A stretch of 5,939 nucleotides of DNA from NCBI GenBank assembly GCA_949451265.1, contig CASTQR010000107.1, positions 1 through 5,939 of the forward strand, read 5' to 3'. Shown here one piece after another: positions 1-5,158 of this stretch. The notes beneath the pieces are model-generated. The model was not told where the DNA came from. It saw nothing but the letters and a program-made list of their open reading frames with translations, and did no database searches. The stretch comes from an uncultured Eubacteriales bacterium (GTDB taxonomy: Bacteria > Bacillota_A > Clostridia > Oscillospirales > Oscillospiraceae). Positions within the stretch are counted from its first letter, which is position 1. The number at the start of each line of letters is the position of its first letter. The translations under genes and the position numbers were made by a program.

Positions 1-525
1 GACACCGCCTACGGCACCCAGTTCTCCACCTACGCCGTGCCCAAGATCGCCGGGGAGATCCGGCGGTTCCTCCGGGACGACGGGGCGGTAAAAGTCAGCC
101 GGGGGACGAAGGAGCGGGCCATGGCCCTGCGCCAGCGGCGGCAGGAGCTGACCCAGCGGCTGGGCCGGGAGCCCACGGTGGGGGAGCTGGCCGCCGCCAC
201 CGGGCTGGAGCCGGAGGACATCGCGGCGGCGGACACGGCGGTGCTGTCGGTGGCGTCCTTGCAGGAGGAGACGGGGGAGGACGGCTTCTCCCTGGAGGCG
301 GTCTTGGGGGACGAGGGCATTGAGGACGAGCTGGTGGAAAAGCTGGCCCTCCGCCACGCCATCGACGCTTTGCCGGAGCGGGAACGGACGGTGATCCTGC
401 TGCGGTTCTACCGGAACTTCACCCAGGATCGGGTGTCCAAGGTGCTGGGGGTGAGCCAGGTGCAGGTGTCCCGCATCGAGCGGCGGGCGGTGGCCCATCT
501 GCGGGAGGCGCTGACGGACGGATAA
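1..525 (+). CDS. sigF: RNA polymerase sporulation sigma factor SigF (C-terminal part, 5' end outside window)
   Basis: A sigma-70 family factor read in frame from base 1 to TAA at 523-525 (174 residues visible). In spore formers SigF directs early forespore transcription and is held by the anti-sigma factor SpoIIAB; that role is family knowledge. The visible part opens inside region 2 with FSTYAVPKIAGEIRRFLRDDG (residues 8-28), the hallmark of the SigF/SigG/SigB group. Region 3 follows (about 30-85), then region 4 (about 118-172) with the helix-turn-helix around TQDRVSKVLGVSQVQVSRIE. RDDGAVKVSR at 25-34 closely resembles Bacillus SigF (RDDGTVKVSR), and the ending VSQVQVSRIE...LTDG also fits SigF better than SigG, which usually reads RDNNPIRVSR. 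The GTG at 37 is an internal valine, not a start. Upstream spoIIAA and spoIIAB would be expected just outside the window. It is convergent with the minus-strand zinc-ribbon genes. SigG or SigB-like identity is the main alternative. Confidence 0.88.
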   Translation, partial: DTAYGTQFSTYAVPKIAGEIRRFLRDDGAVKVSRGTKERAMALRQRRQELTQRLGREPTVGELAAATGLEPEDIAAADTAVLSVASLQEETGEDGFSLEAVLGDEGIEDELVEKLALRHAIDALPERERTVILLRFYRNFTQDRVSKVLGVSQVQVSRIERRAVAHLREALTDG

Positions 526-558
526 AAGGGCTTCGGGAGGATGTCCCGAAGCCCTTTT
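524..558. terminator. Bidirectional intrinsic terminator between sigF and the convergent zinc-ribbon gene
   Basis: A perfect 15-bp inverted repeat: left arm 524-538 and right arm 544-558, with a 5-nt loop GGATG (539-543). The arms end in AAAA on one side and TTTT on the other, so each strand gives a G/C-rich stem closed by a four-U run. It begins within the sigF stop codon and ends 3 nt before the stop codon of the minus-strand gene, so one hairpin can serve both converging transcripts. Confidence 0.88.
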
Positions 559-561
559 CGA

Positions 562-726
562 TCACTTCTTTTCCGGGTGTTTGGATCGGCACTCACGGCA
601 CCAGCTTTGGGGAACCTTTTTCCCATTGACAATCCGCCAGCCGAAAAGCCTTTCGATCTCCTCTACGCCGTGAGCTTCTTTCCCGCAATCTTCACGTGGG
701 CACTTGGCCCAAACCTCGTTCGCCAT
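562..726 (-). CDS. Small stand-alone zinc-ribbon protein (54 aa), paralogue of the C-terminus of its upstream neighbour
   Basis: A 54-residue protein, MANEVWAKCP...HPEKK. Two cysteine pairs, C9-x4-C14 and C43-x2-C46, flank the segment LFGWRIVNGKKVPQSWC, which predicts one zinc-binding ribbon and little else. No signal peptide or membrane segment is seen. Residues 14-48 align without gaps to residues 76-110 of the neighbouring 118-aa protein, with 19 of 35 positions identical. The start is fixed by GGAGGT seven bases upstream of the ATG; that site shares its last base with the TAA stop of the 118-aa gene, so the two are almost certainly translated from one message. The same frame stays open upstream to 1161, but that part is the out-of-frame shadow of the neighbour. 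GC is about 54% by hand count, clearly below the flanking genes. Function unknown; a nucleic-acid or protein-binding accessory to the neighbour is inference. Confidence 0.8.
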   Translation of the reverse strand: MANEVWAKCPREDCGKEAHGVEEIERLFGWRIVNGKKVPQSWCRECRSKHPEKK

Positions 727-731
727 TGCGT

Positions 732-1088
732 TTACCTCCTTTCCTTGGATACGTTCGCGGAGCGGCAGTTTCTGCACCATGCTTGGGGGCGCACAGTCCC
801 GTTGAGCACCCGCCACCCGAACATCTGCTCCAACTCGCCCTTGGTGGCCGCTTTTTGCCCGCACTGGGGGCATACGGCATAGACGCCGTCTGTCGGCGTA
901 ATGCCGCGCTTTTTCTGGTAGCCCGCCTTTTCGTAAACGACCCGGCGGAGCCAGGACGAGCGAGTCTCCCCTTCGGCCCGCAGAATGTCGTCGAGCTGCT
1001 CCAATGCCTCTTTTTCCACCATGGTGGAAACCATCTTCAAGGCCTCCCGCCGCTGGATAAAGTAATCGGAGCGGTCTTTCGAGCCCAT
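732..1088 (-). CDS. Ribbon-helix-helix protein with C-terminal zinc ribbon (118 aa), putative transcriptional regulator
   Basis: A 118-residue two-domain protein. Residues about 18-54 (KMVSTMVEKEALEQLDDILR, then AEGETRSSWLRRVVYE) have the ribbon-helix-helix layout: a short beta strand, a first helix, a turn with small/polar residues, then a second helix carrying LRR. In the MetJ/Arc superfamily this fold dimerises and puts its strand into the DNA major groove. Residues 73-108 form a zinc ribbon with C73-x2-C76 and C105-x2-C108 around MFGWRVLNGTVRPQAWC. A basic linker (YQKKRG) joins the two. GAAAGGGG lies 8 nt upstream of the ATG. It is first in a two-gene unit, 5 nt ahead of the 54-aa zinc-ribbon gene. 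A palindrome covers its own promoter, which would fit autorepression. GC is about 61%, below its neighbours. I do not recognise a named family for the full architecture. An antitoxin role is possible from the RHH fold, but no toxin-like partner is visible. Confidence 0.82.
   Translation of the reverse strand: MGSKDRSDYFIQRREALKMVSTMVEKEALEQLDDILRAEGETRSSWLRRVVYEKAGYQKKRGITPTDGVYAVCPQCGQKAATKGELEQMFGWRVLNGTVRPQAWCRNCRSANVSKERR
734..739 (-). promoter_or_regulatory. Ribosome binding site fused to the upstream stop codon
   Basis: On the minus strand GGAGGT lies 7 nt before the ATG of the 54-aa zinc-ribbon gene. Its final T is also the first base of the TAA ending the 118-aa gene (GGAGGTAA). This places the start at 726 rather than at any upstream in-frame codon and suggests coupled translation of the pair. 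Confidence 0.85.
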
Positions 1089-1135
1089 GTCTGTGTCCCC
1101 TTTCTAATCGGTGCCGCGCCGCTTTTGTTTTACAA

Positions 1136-1150
1136 ATGTTACTGTAACAT
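1136..1150. promoter_or_regulatory. Candidate operator: 15-bp perfect palindrome over the -10 box
   Basis: ATGTTACTGTAACAT is perfectly symmetrical about T1143 and contains the whole -10 hexamer (1141-1146). A second, outer pair of 6-nt arms, TTTTGT (1123-1128) and ACAAAA (1158-1163), is centred on exactly the same base, extending the dyad to 41 bp. A repressor bound here would block RNA polymerase. The RHH protein encoded just downstream is the obvious candidate ligand; that link is inference. Confidence 0.6.
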
Positions 1151-1169
1151 ATACAGCACAAAATGTCAA
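1141..1169 (-). promoter_or_regulatory. Promoter of the RHH/zinc-ribbon two-gene unit
   Basis: On the minus strand there is TTGACA (1169-1164), a 17-bp spacer, then TACAGT (1146-1141), preceded by TGT as in an extended -10. Upstream, 1171-1200 is A/T-rich. Transcription would start near 1134, giving an untranslated leader of about 46 nt before the ATG at 1088. The perfect -35 and spacing make this a good housekeeping-type promoter. Confidence 0.75.
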
Positions 1170-1213
1170 CAGGGAATTGCCATTTTTGTGAATTTCTTTT
1201 GAACCGCAGACAG

Positions 1214-1247
1214 AAAAAGCCCGGGCGGAAATCTCCGCCCGGGCTTT
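1214..1247 (-). terminator. Intrinsic terminator of glnS
   Basis: A perfect 14-bp stem (1216-1229 with 1234-1247), almost all G/C, with a 4-nt loop. On the minus strand it is followed by a run of five T (TTTTT, 1218-1214, partly in the stem) then CTG. It begins 10 nt after the glnS stop codon and separates glnS from the promoter of the zinc-ribbon unit. Confidence 0.9.
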
Positions 1248-1256
1248 CTTTCCCTG

Positions 1257-2942
1257 TTACGGCTTATAGCTGTCCTTCAGGCTCACCGCCCGGTTAAACA
1301 CCAGATGCCCCGGCCTGGAATCCTTGCTGTCCGCGCAGAAATACCCCTGCCGCAAAAACTGGAACCGGTCCGACGGCTGGGCCTCCGCCAATCCCGCCTC
1401 CACCCTGCACCCGGTGAGCACCTCCAGGGACTTGGGATTCAGGCAGGCCAAAAAGTCCTTGTCCGCCCCATCCGGCTCCGGGTCGGAGAACAGGTTGTCA
1501 TACAGCCGCACCTCCGCGTCCACGGCGGTGGCGGCGTCCACCCAGTGGATGGTGGCCCCCTTCACCTTCCGGCCGTCGGCGGGGTTGCCGCCCCGGCTGT
1601 CCGGGTCGTACTCGGCGGCGATCTCGATGACGTTCCCCTCCTCGTCCGTCTCATAGCCCACGCACTTGATGAGGTACGCCCCCTTCAAGCGGCACTCCGG
1701 GCCGTTGGGGTACAGCCGCTTGTACTTGGGGATGGGCTCGGGCAGGAAGTCCTCGGCCTCCACCCAAAGCTCCCGGGAGAAGGTGACGGTGCGCGTACCG
1801 TCCTCTGGGCGGTTGGGGTTGTTCTCCACCTCAAAGGTCTCGCTCTGCCCTGCGGGGTAGTTGGTGATCACCAGCTTCACAGGGCGGAGCACCGCCATCA
1901 CCCGCCGGGCCGTCTCGTTCAGGTCCTCCCGGAGGCAGTATTCCAAAAAGGCGTACTCGATGGTGTTCACCGACTTGGTCACGCCCACCCGGTCGCAGAA
2001 GTTCCGGATGGCCCGGGGGGTGTAGCCCCGCCGCCGCAGGCCGCACAGGGTGGGCATACGGGGGTCGTCCCAGCCGGATACCCGGCCCTCCTCCACCAGC
2101 TGGCGCAGTTTCCGCTTGGACATGACGGTGTGGTTGATGCCCAGACGGGAGAACTCGATCTGCCGGGGCTTGTGATAGGGGATGGACACGTGCTCCGCCA
2201 CCCAGTCATACAGGGGCCGGTGGTCCTCAAACTCCAGGGAGCACAGGGAGTGGGTGATGCCCTCCAGGGCGTCCTCAATGGGGTGGGCGAAGTCGTACAT
2301 GGGGTAGATGCACCACTTGTCCCCCTGCCGGTGGTGGTGGGCGTGGTTGATGCGGTAGATCACCGGGTCGCGCATATTGAAGTTGCCGGAGGCCAGGTCG
2401 ATCTTGGCCCGCAGGGTGTATTTCCCGTTCTCAAACTCCCCGTTCTTCATCCGCTCAAACAGATCCAAGGATTCCTCCACGGGCCGGTCCCGCCAGGGGG
2501 AGGTGGCGGGGACGCCGATGGTGCCCCGGTGCTCCTTGAACTCCTCGGGGGACAGCTCGCACACGTAGGCCAGCCCCTTCTTGATGAGCTCCACCGCGTA
2601 CTCGTACATCTGGGGGAAGTAGTCGGAGGCGTAGAAAAAGCGATCCCCCCAGTCGAAGCCCAGCCAGTGGATGTCCTCCTGGATGGCCTCCACGTACTCC
2701 ACGTCCTCCTTGGAGGGGTTGGTGTCGTCCATGCGCAGATTGCAGAGGCCGCCGTATTTCTCGGCGGTGCCGAAGTCGATGGTCAGCGCCTTGCAGTGCC
2801 CGATGTGGAGGTAGCCGTTGGGCTCGGGGGGAAAACGGGTGTGGACAGTCATGCCCTGGTACTGGCCGCCCTGAGCGATGTCCTCATCAATAAAGTCGTG
2901 GATAAAGTTCTGGCTCATAGAGACGTTCAGTTCTTCTGCCAT
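1257..2942 (-). CDS. glnS: Glutaminyl-tRNA synthetase (GlnRS)
   Basis: A class I aminoacyl-tRNA synthetase that charges tRNA-Gln with glutamine in the cytoplasm using ATP. The protein is 561 residues, close to the roughly 550-560 usual for bacterial GlnRS. The catalytic Rossmann core begins with [20 protein letters not shown]; the HIGH motif is at residues 46-49. The KMSKS-equivalent is VMSKR at 273-277. The stretch around [20 protein letters not shown] and the anticodon-binding beta-barrels, with [10 protein letters not shown] and [10 protein letters not shown], match E. coli GlnRS closely and differ from GluRS. The ATG at 2942 is chosen because GAGGAG lies 8 nt upstream and the product then starts like known GlnRS ([11 protein letters not shown]). 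An in-frame ATG at 3035 would add 31 unrelated residues and run through the promoter and hairpin. It has its own promoter and terminator, so is probably a single-gene unit. No T-box leader is present. Confidence 0.97.
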   Translation of the reverse strand: MAEELNVSMSQNFIHDFIDEDIAQGGQYQGMTVHTRFPPEPNGYLHIGHCKALTIDFGTAEKYGGLCNLRMDDTNPSKEDVEYVEAIQEDIHWLGFDWGDRFFYASDYFPQMYEYAVELIKKGLAYVCELSPEEFKEHRGTIGVPATSPWRDRPVEESLDLFERMKNGEFENGKYTLRAKIDLASGNFNMRDPVIYRINHAHHHRQGDKWCIYPMYDFAHPIEDALEGITHSLCSLEFEDHRPLYDWVAEHVSIPYHKPRQIEFSRLGINHTVMSKRKLRQLVEEGRVSGWDDPRMPTLCGLRRRGYTPRAIRNFCDRVGVTKSVNTIEYAFLEYCLREDLNETARRVMAVLRPVKLVITNYPAGQSETFEVENNPNRPEDGTRTVTFSRELWVEAEDFLPEPIPKYKRLYPNGPECRLKGAYLIKCVGYETDEEGNVIEIAAEYDPDSRGGNPADGRKVKGATIHWVDAATAVDAEVRLYDNLFSDPEPDGADKDFLACLNPKSLEVLTGCRVEAGLAEAQPSDRFQFLRQGYFCADSKDSRPGHLVFNRAVSLKDSYKP

Positions 2943-2950
2943 GTCTGTCA

Positions 2951-2956
2951 CTCCTC
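2951..2956 (-). promoter_or_regulatory. Ribosome binding site of glnS
   Basis: GAGGAG on the minus strand, 8 nt before the ATG at 2942. It decides the start in favour of 2942 over the upstream in-frame ATG at 3035. Confidence 0.85.
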
Positions 2957-2959
2957 GGT

Positions 2960-3000
2960 AAAAATTTGAATGGGCTCCGGAATGCACCGGAACCCATTCA
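2960..3000 (-). terminator. Intrinsic terminator of the lipoprotein transcription unit, inside the glnS leader
   Basis: Read on the minus strand, arm 3000-2987 pairs with arm 2980-2967: 14 pairs in RNA including one U-G wobble, with the 6-nt loop TGCATT. AATTTTT follows (2966-2960). It lies 46 nt downstream of the lipoprotein stop codon. On the plus strand two positions mismatch and there is no U run, so it acts only leftward. The first base of the hairpin is the last base of the glnS -10 box, so RNA initiated at the glnS promoter would carry only a shortened stem and escape termination. Confidence 0.72.
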
Positions 3001-3028
3001 TTATATCCGGTTTTGCCGGGAAAAGCAA
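3000..3028 (-). promoter_or_regulatory. Promoter of glnS
   Basis: On the minus strand: TTGCTT (3028-3023), a 17-bp spacer, and a perfect TATAAT (3005-3000). Initiation would fall near 2993 and give a leader of about 50 nt. The -35 is weak (TTG only), while the -10 and spacing are ideal. A TTGACG lies further upstream (about 3035-3030) but is 24 bp from the -10, too far to serve as its partner. Confidence 0.68.
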
Positions 3029-3045
3029 CCGTCAATCTGCCCAGT

Positions 3046-4209
3046 TCAGCCCTCCGGCGCGGGGGGTTCCGTGGGATCCGCGGCCAGGCACACCGGATAG
3101 AGGGACATGGCCCACTGGTAGCCTAACGCCGTCAGCTCCCGGTCGGTATACAGGGGAAGGGGCTCCGGCCCGGCGGGCTCCTCCCCGTCCTCCGGCGGCG
3201 GCAGGGGCCGCAGGGCTTCGGGCAGCAGGTGGCGGCTGCCCTGGGGGGTGTCCACAATGAGCCACAGGCCCTGTTCCCCCTCCACGGGCTCGGCGGCGAT
3301 GCCGCACCGGCGGCACAGGCACTCCATGGCCATCAGCAGGGCGAAGTCGGAGGCCGCCGCCCCGGTCAGCGCGTCCAGGGCCAGATCCGAGCCCCCCTCC
3401 TCCCAGGCGGCGGTACGGACAATGGCGGCCAGCTCGTCCACGGTGTACGCCCCCCCGGCGGCGGGGTGGGCCTCCAGCAGGGCGTCGGAGGCCGCCGCCA
3501 GCTCCCCGGCGTACTCCTGTTCCTCCCCGTCCGAGCCAAAGGGCAGATCCAGCTTCACCTCGATGATCCGCCGGGTGCCTGTCTCCGGGTAGAGGGTGAC
3601 GGAGATCCCGGCGGCGTCCCCCGTCCTCCCCCCGGGCTTGTGGTGGTGGAACAGCTCCGGCGCGCTGTAGCAGGCCAGCCGCACCAGCCGCTCCACCAGC
3701 GCCTTGTCCCCGGTGAAGTAGGAGGCCAGGAAGGTGGCGCCGCTCCCCCCCTCGGACACCAGGCGGGACAGCTCCTGCCGCACCCCGGCAAGGCCCGTGA
3801 CCTCCGGGATGGACTCCAGCTCCTTTGCGGCGCGGGTGTAGCGGATGGACAGCTTCACCTCGTAGTAGGTGAGGATCCGGGTGCTCTCAAACTCCAGGGA
3901 CCCCACGGCGTAGGCCCCGGCGGGGGTGTCCAGCACCGCCTCCCGGGCGGAGGCCAGATCCGCCTCCACGTCCCCGGCGTAGTGGTACAGCCGGATGGTG
4001 CCGCCCCCCCGGTGCCCGTCCACAAAGTACAGGATGGACCGCACCAGCCCCGAATAGGTCTCCGCCCGGAGGATGGACTCGTCGTCCTCCTCCACGGCGT
4101 AGTCCACGTGGACGCTGGAGGAGACGTGGCTGCGCTCCAGCATGGCGGCGCAGCCCCCCAAAGGCAGCAGGGCCAGGCACAGCAGCAGGGCGGGTACGCG
4201 TTTTTTCAT
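3046..4209 (-). CDS. Putative lipoprotein with degenerate transglutaminase-like C-terminal region
   Basis: A 387-residue exported protein. [20 protein letters not shown] is a lipoprotein signal peptide with lipobox LGGC (17-20), so C20 would be lipidated and the protein anchored outside the membrane. Two alpha/beta segments follow (about 50-135 and 155-240), each ending in a strand-like EVKL (EVKLSIRY at 117-124, EVKLDLPF at 217-224), possibly an internal repeat. Residues about 255-330 resemble a transglutaminase-like core ([20 protein letters not shown]...[10 protein letters not shown]...[10 protein letters not shown]). Where active members have the Cys of a GxCxDYA-type motif, this has A286 in AAASDFA, and no matching His is evident, so it looks catalytically dead. 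The tail is Pro/Glu-rich. GGAGGT six bases upstream fixes the ATG at 4209; a TTG at 4224 in the same frame is not favoured. It follows the YitT-type gene by 54 nt, probably in one unit. Function unknown; the domain assignment is by eye. Confidence 0.78.
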   Translation of the reverse strand: MKKRVPALLLCLALLPLGGCAAMLERSHVSSSVHVDYAVEEDDESILRAETYSGLVRSILYFVDGHRGGGTIRLYHYAGDVEADLASAREAVLDTPAGAYAVGSLEFESTRILTYYEVKLSIRYTRAAKELESIPEVTGLAGVRQELSRLVSEGGSGATFLASYFTGDKALVERLVRLACYSAPELFHHHKPGGRTGDAAGISVTLYPETGTRRIIEVKLDLPFGSDGEEQEYAGELAAASDALLEAHPAAGGAYTVDELAAIVRTAAWEEGGSDLALDALTGAAASDFALLMAMECLCRRCGIAAEPVEGEQGLWLIVDTPQGSRHLLPEALRPLPPPEDGEEPAGPEPLPLYTDRELTALGYQWAMSLYPVCLAADPTEPPAPEG

Positions 4210-4215
4210 GGGGGC

Positions 4216-4221
4216 ACCTCC
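4216..4221 (-). promoter_or_regulatory. Ribosome binding site of the lipoprotein gene
   Basis: GGAGGT on the minus strand, 6 nt before the ATG at 4209. It overlaps the alternative TTG at 4222-4224, ruling that codon out as the likely start and giving a signal peptide that opens MKKR. Confidence 0.85.
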
Positions 4222-4231
4222 CAATGGTGAA

Positions 4232-4257
4232 AGCCTTCCCCCGCAGGGGGGAGGGCT
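4232..4257 (-). other. G/C-rich hairpin between the YitT-type and lipoprotein genes (possible weak terminator or attenuator)
   Basis: Inverted arms 4232-4242 and 4247-4257 with a 4-nt loop; 11 positions, one of them an A-C mismatch on the minus strand (a U-G pair on the plus strand). On the minus strand it is followed only by TTC, a very poor U run. It begins 6 nt after the stop codon of the YitT-type gene and ends 10 nt before the lipoprotein ribosome binding site. It could reduce but probably not stop transcription into the lipoprotein gene, or protect the 3' end of the upstream message. Confidence 0.5.
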
Positions 4258-4263
4258 GTCCTG

Positions 4264-5130
4264 TTACAGATCGTCCTTCTTGTAGTCCCGGAAGCCCTCG
4301 CCCAGCACCTCGTGGGCATCGCACACAATCACAAAAGCCGCCGGGTCGATGCCCTTCACCGCCGCCTTGATGGACGCGATCTCCCGCTGCTTGAAAGCAC
4401 ACATCAGCACGTCCCGCTCCGCGTGGGTGTAGGCCCCCTGTCCGTGGAGGATGGTGACCCCCCGGTCCATCTCCTTCACCAGCACGTCGGCGACCTCCTG
4501 GCTCTTGCCGCTGATGATATAGGCCACCTTGGCGTTGTCCATGCCGTACAGCACCCCGTCCATGACGATGGAGGTGATATACAGGGCCACCAGGCCGTAC
4601 ATGGCGGTTTTCAGCGTGCCGAACACCGCCGCCACCACCAGGATCACCGCCAGGTCGATGCCCATCAGCAGCTTGCCCATGGGGAGCCACGCCAGCTTCA
4701 GCTTGAGAAGGCGGGCCAGCAGATCGGTGCCGCCGGTGGTGGCCCCCTGCTGGAACACCAGCCCCAGGGACAGCCCCATCAGCACCCCGCCGAAGATGGT
4801 GGCCAGCATGGGGTCCATGGGCTGCCAGTCGTACAGGGGGGTGAGAATGTCGATGATCACCGACGAGATAAACATGGCGTACAGCGACGACACCAGCAGC
4901 CGCCCGCCGATGAGCTTCCACCCCAGCAGGAACAGGGGGACGTTCAGGGCGATGACCGTGGCGCCGATGGGCAGGGCGGGGAACAGAAAGTTGAGGATCT
5001 GGGCAATGCCGGTGACGCCGCCGAAGGCGATGCCGTTGGGGGCGTAGCACCACACGAAGCCCAGAGCGTAGGCGGCGGCGCCCAGGGTGATCATCACGAA
5101 GGGGATCAGGGTCTTTTTTACCAGTGCCAT
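4264..5130 (-). CDS. YitT family membrane protein (DUF161 plus C-terminal DUF2179)
   Basis: A 288-residue integral membrane protein. The N-terminal half has about five or six hydrophobic segments (roughly 8-28, 38-52, 56-74, 79-97, 109-128, 155-190). It carries the family motifs PNGIAFGGVTGIAQ (31-44) and GATTGGTDLLARLL (129-142). The last 90 residues form the soluble DUF2179 domain, with ISGKSQEVADVLVKEMDRG, a GQGAYTHAERDVL stretch and IDPAAFVIVCDAHEVLGEGF. Length and domain order match Bacillus YitT-type proteins, whose transported substrate or role is not established. AAAGAAGG lies 7 nt before the ATG. The gene starts 28 nt after the topoisomerase subunit A stop codon, so the two are likely co-transcribed; no functional link is evident. 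Confidence 0.93.
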   Translation of the reverse strand: MALVKKTLIPFVMITLGAAAYALGFVWCYAPNGIAFGGVTGIAQILNFLFPALPIGATVIALNVPLFLLGWKLIGGRLLVSSLYAMFISSVIIDILTPLYDWQPMDPMLATIFGGVLMGLSLGLVFQQGATTGGTDLLARLLKLKLAWLPMGKLLMGIDLAVILVVAAVFGTLKTAMYGLVALYITSIVMDGVLYGMDNAKVAYIISGKSQEVADVLVKEMDRGVTILHGQGAYTHAERDVLMCAFKQREIASIKAAVKGIDPAAFVIVCDAHEVLGEGFRDYKKDDL

Positions 5131-5158
5131 AGGGCGGCCTTCTTTCTCAAACAGCTTC

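Noticed and set aside
732..1088. Toxin-antitoxin module based on the RHH domain
   Set aside because: The downstream 54-aa partner is a zinc ribbon related to the RHH protein itself, with no resemblance to known toxins such as RelE/ParE, PIN or MazF types.
727..1161. Upstream extension of the 54-aa zinc-ribbon frame to a 199-codon frame
   Set aside because: The added part overlaps the well-supported 118-aa gene out of frame, has an Arg/Gly-rich shadow composition, and the GGAGGT site points to the ATG at 726.
1305..2969. Long open frame (554 codons) on the plus strand opposite glnS
   Set aside because: glnS on the minus strand is certain. The antisense translation is low-complexity (rich in G, V, H, L, P) and is the usual by-product of GC-rich third codon positions.
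2943..3000. T-box or other riboswitch ahead of glnS
   Set aside because: The leader is about 50 nt with a single hairpin followed by a U run. No T-box sequence or space for a specifier stem is present.
2943..3035. N-terminal extension of glnS by 31 codons
   Set aside because: The extra residues match nothing in GlnRS and would translate across the TATAAT box and terminator hairpin; the GAGGAG site serves the ATG at 2942.
3229..4230. Long plus-strand open frame opposite the lipoprotein gene, and a similar one at 4312-5202 opposite the YitT-type gene
   Set aside because: Both translate to Gly/Pro/His/Gln-rich sequence with no domain pattern, while the opposite strand encodes coherent proteins with good ribosome binding sites.
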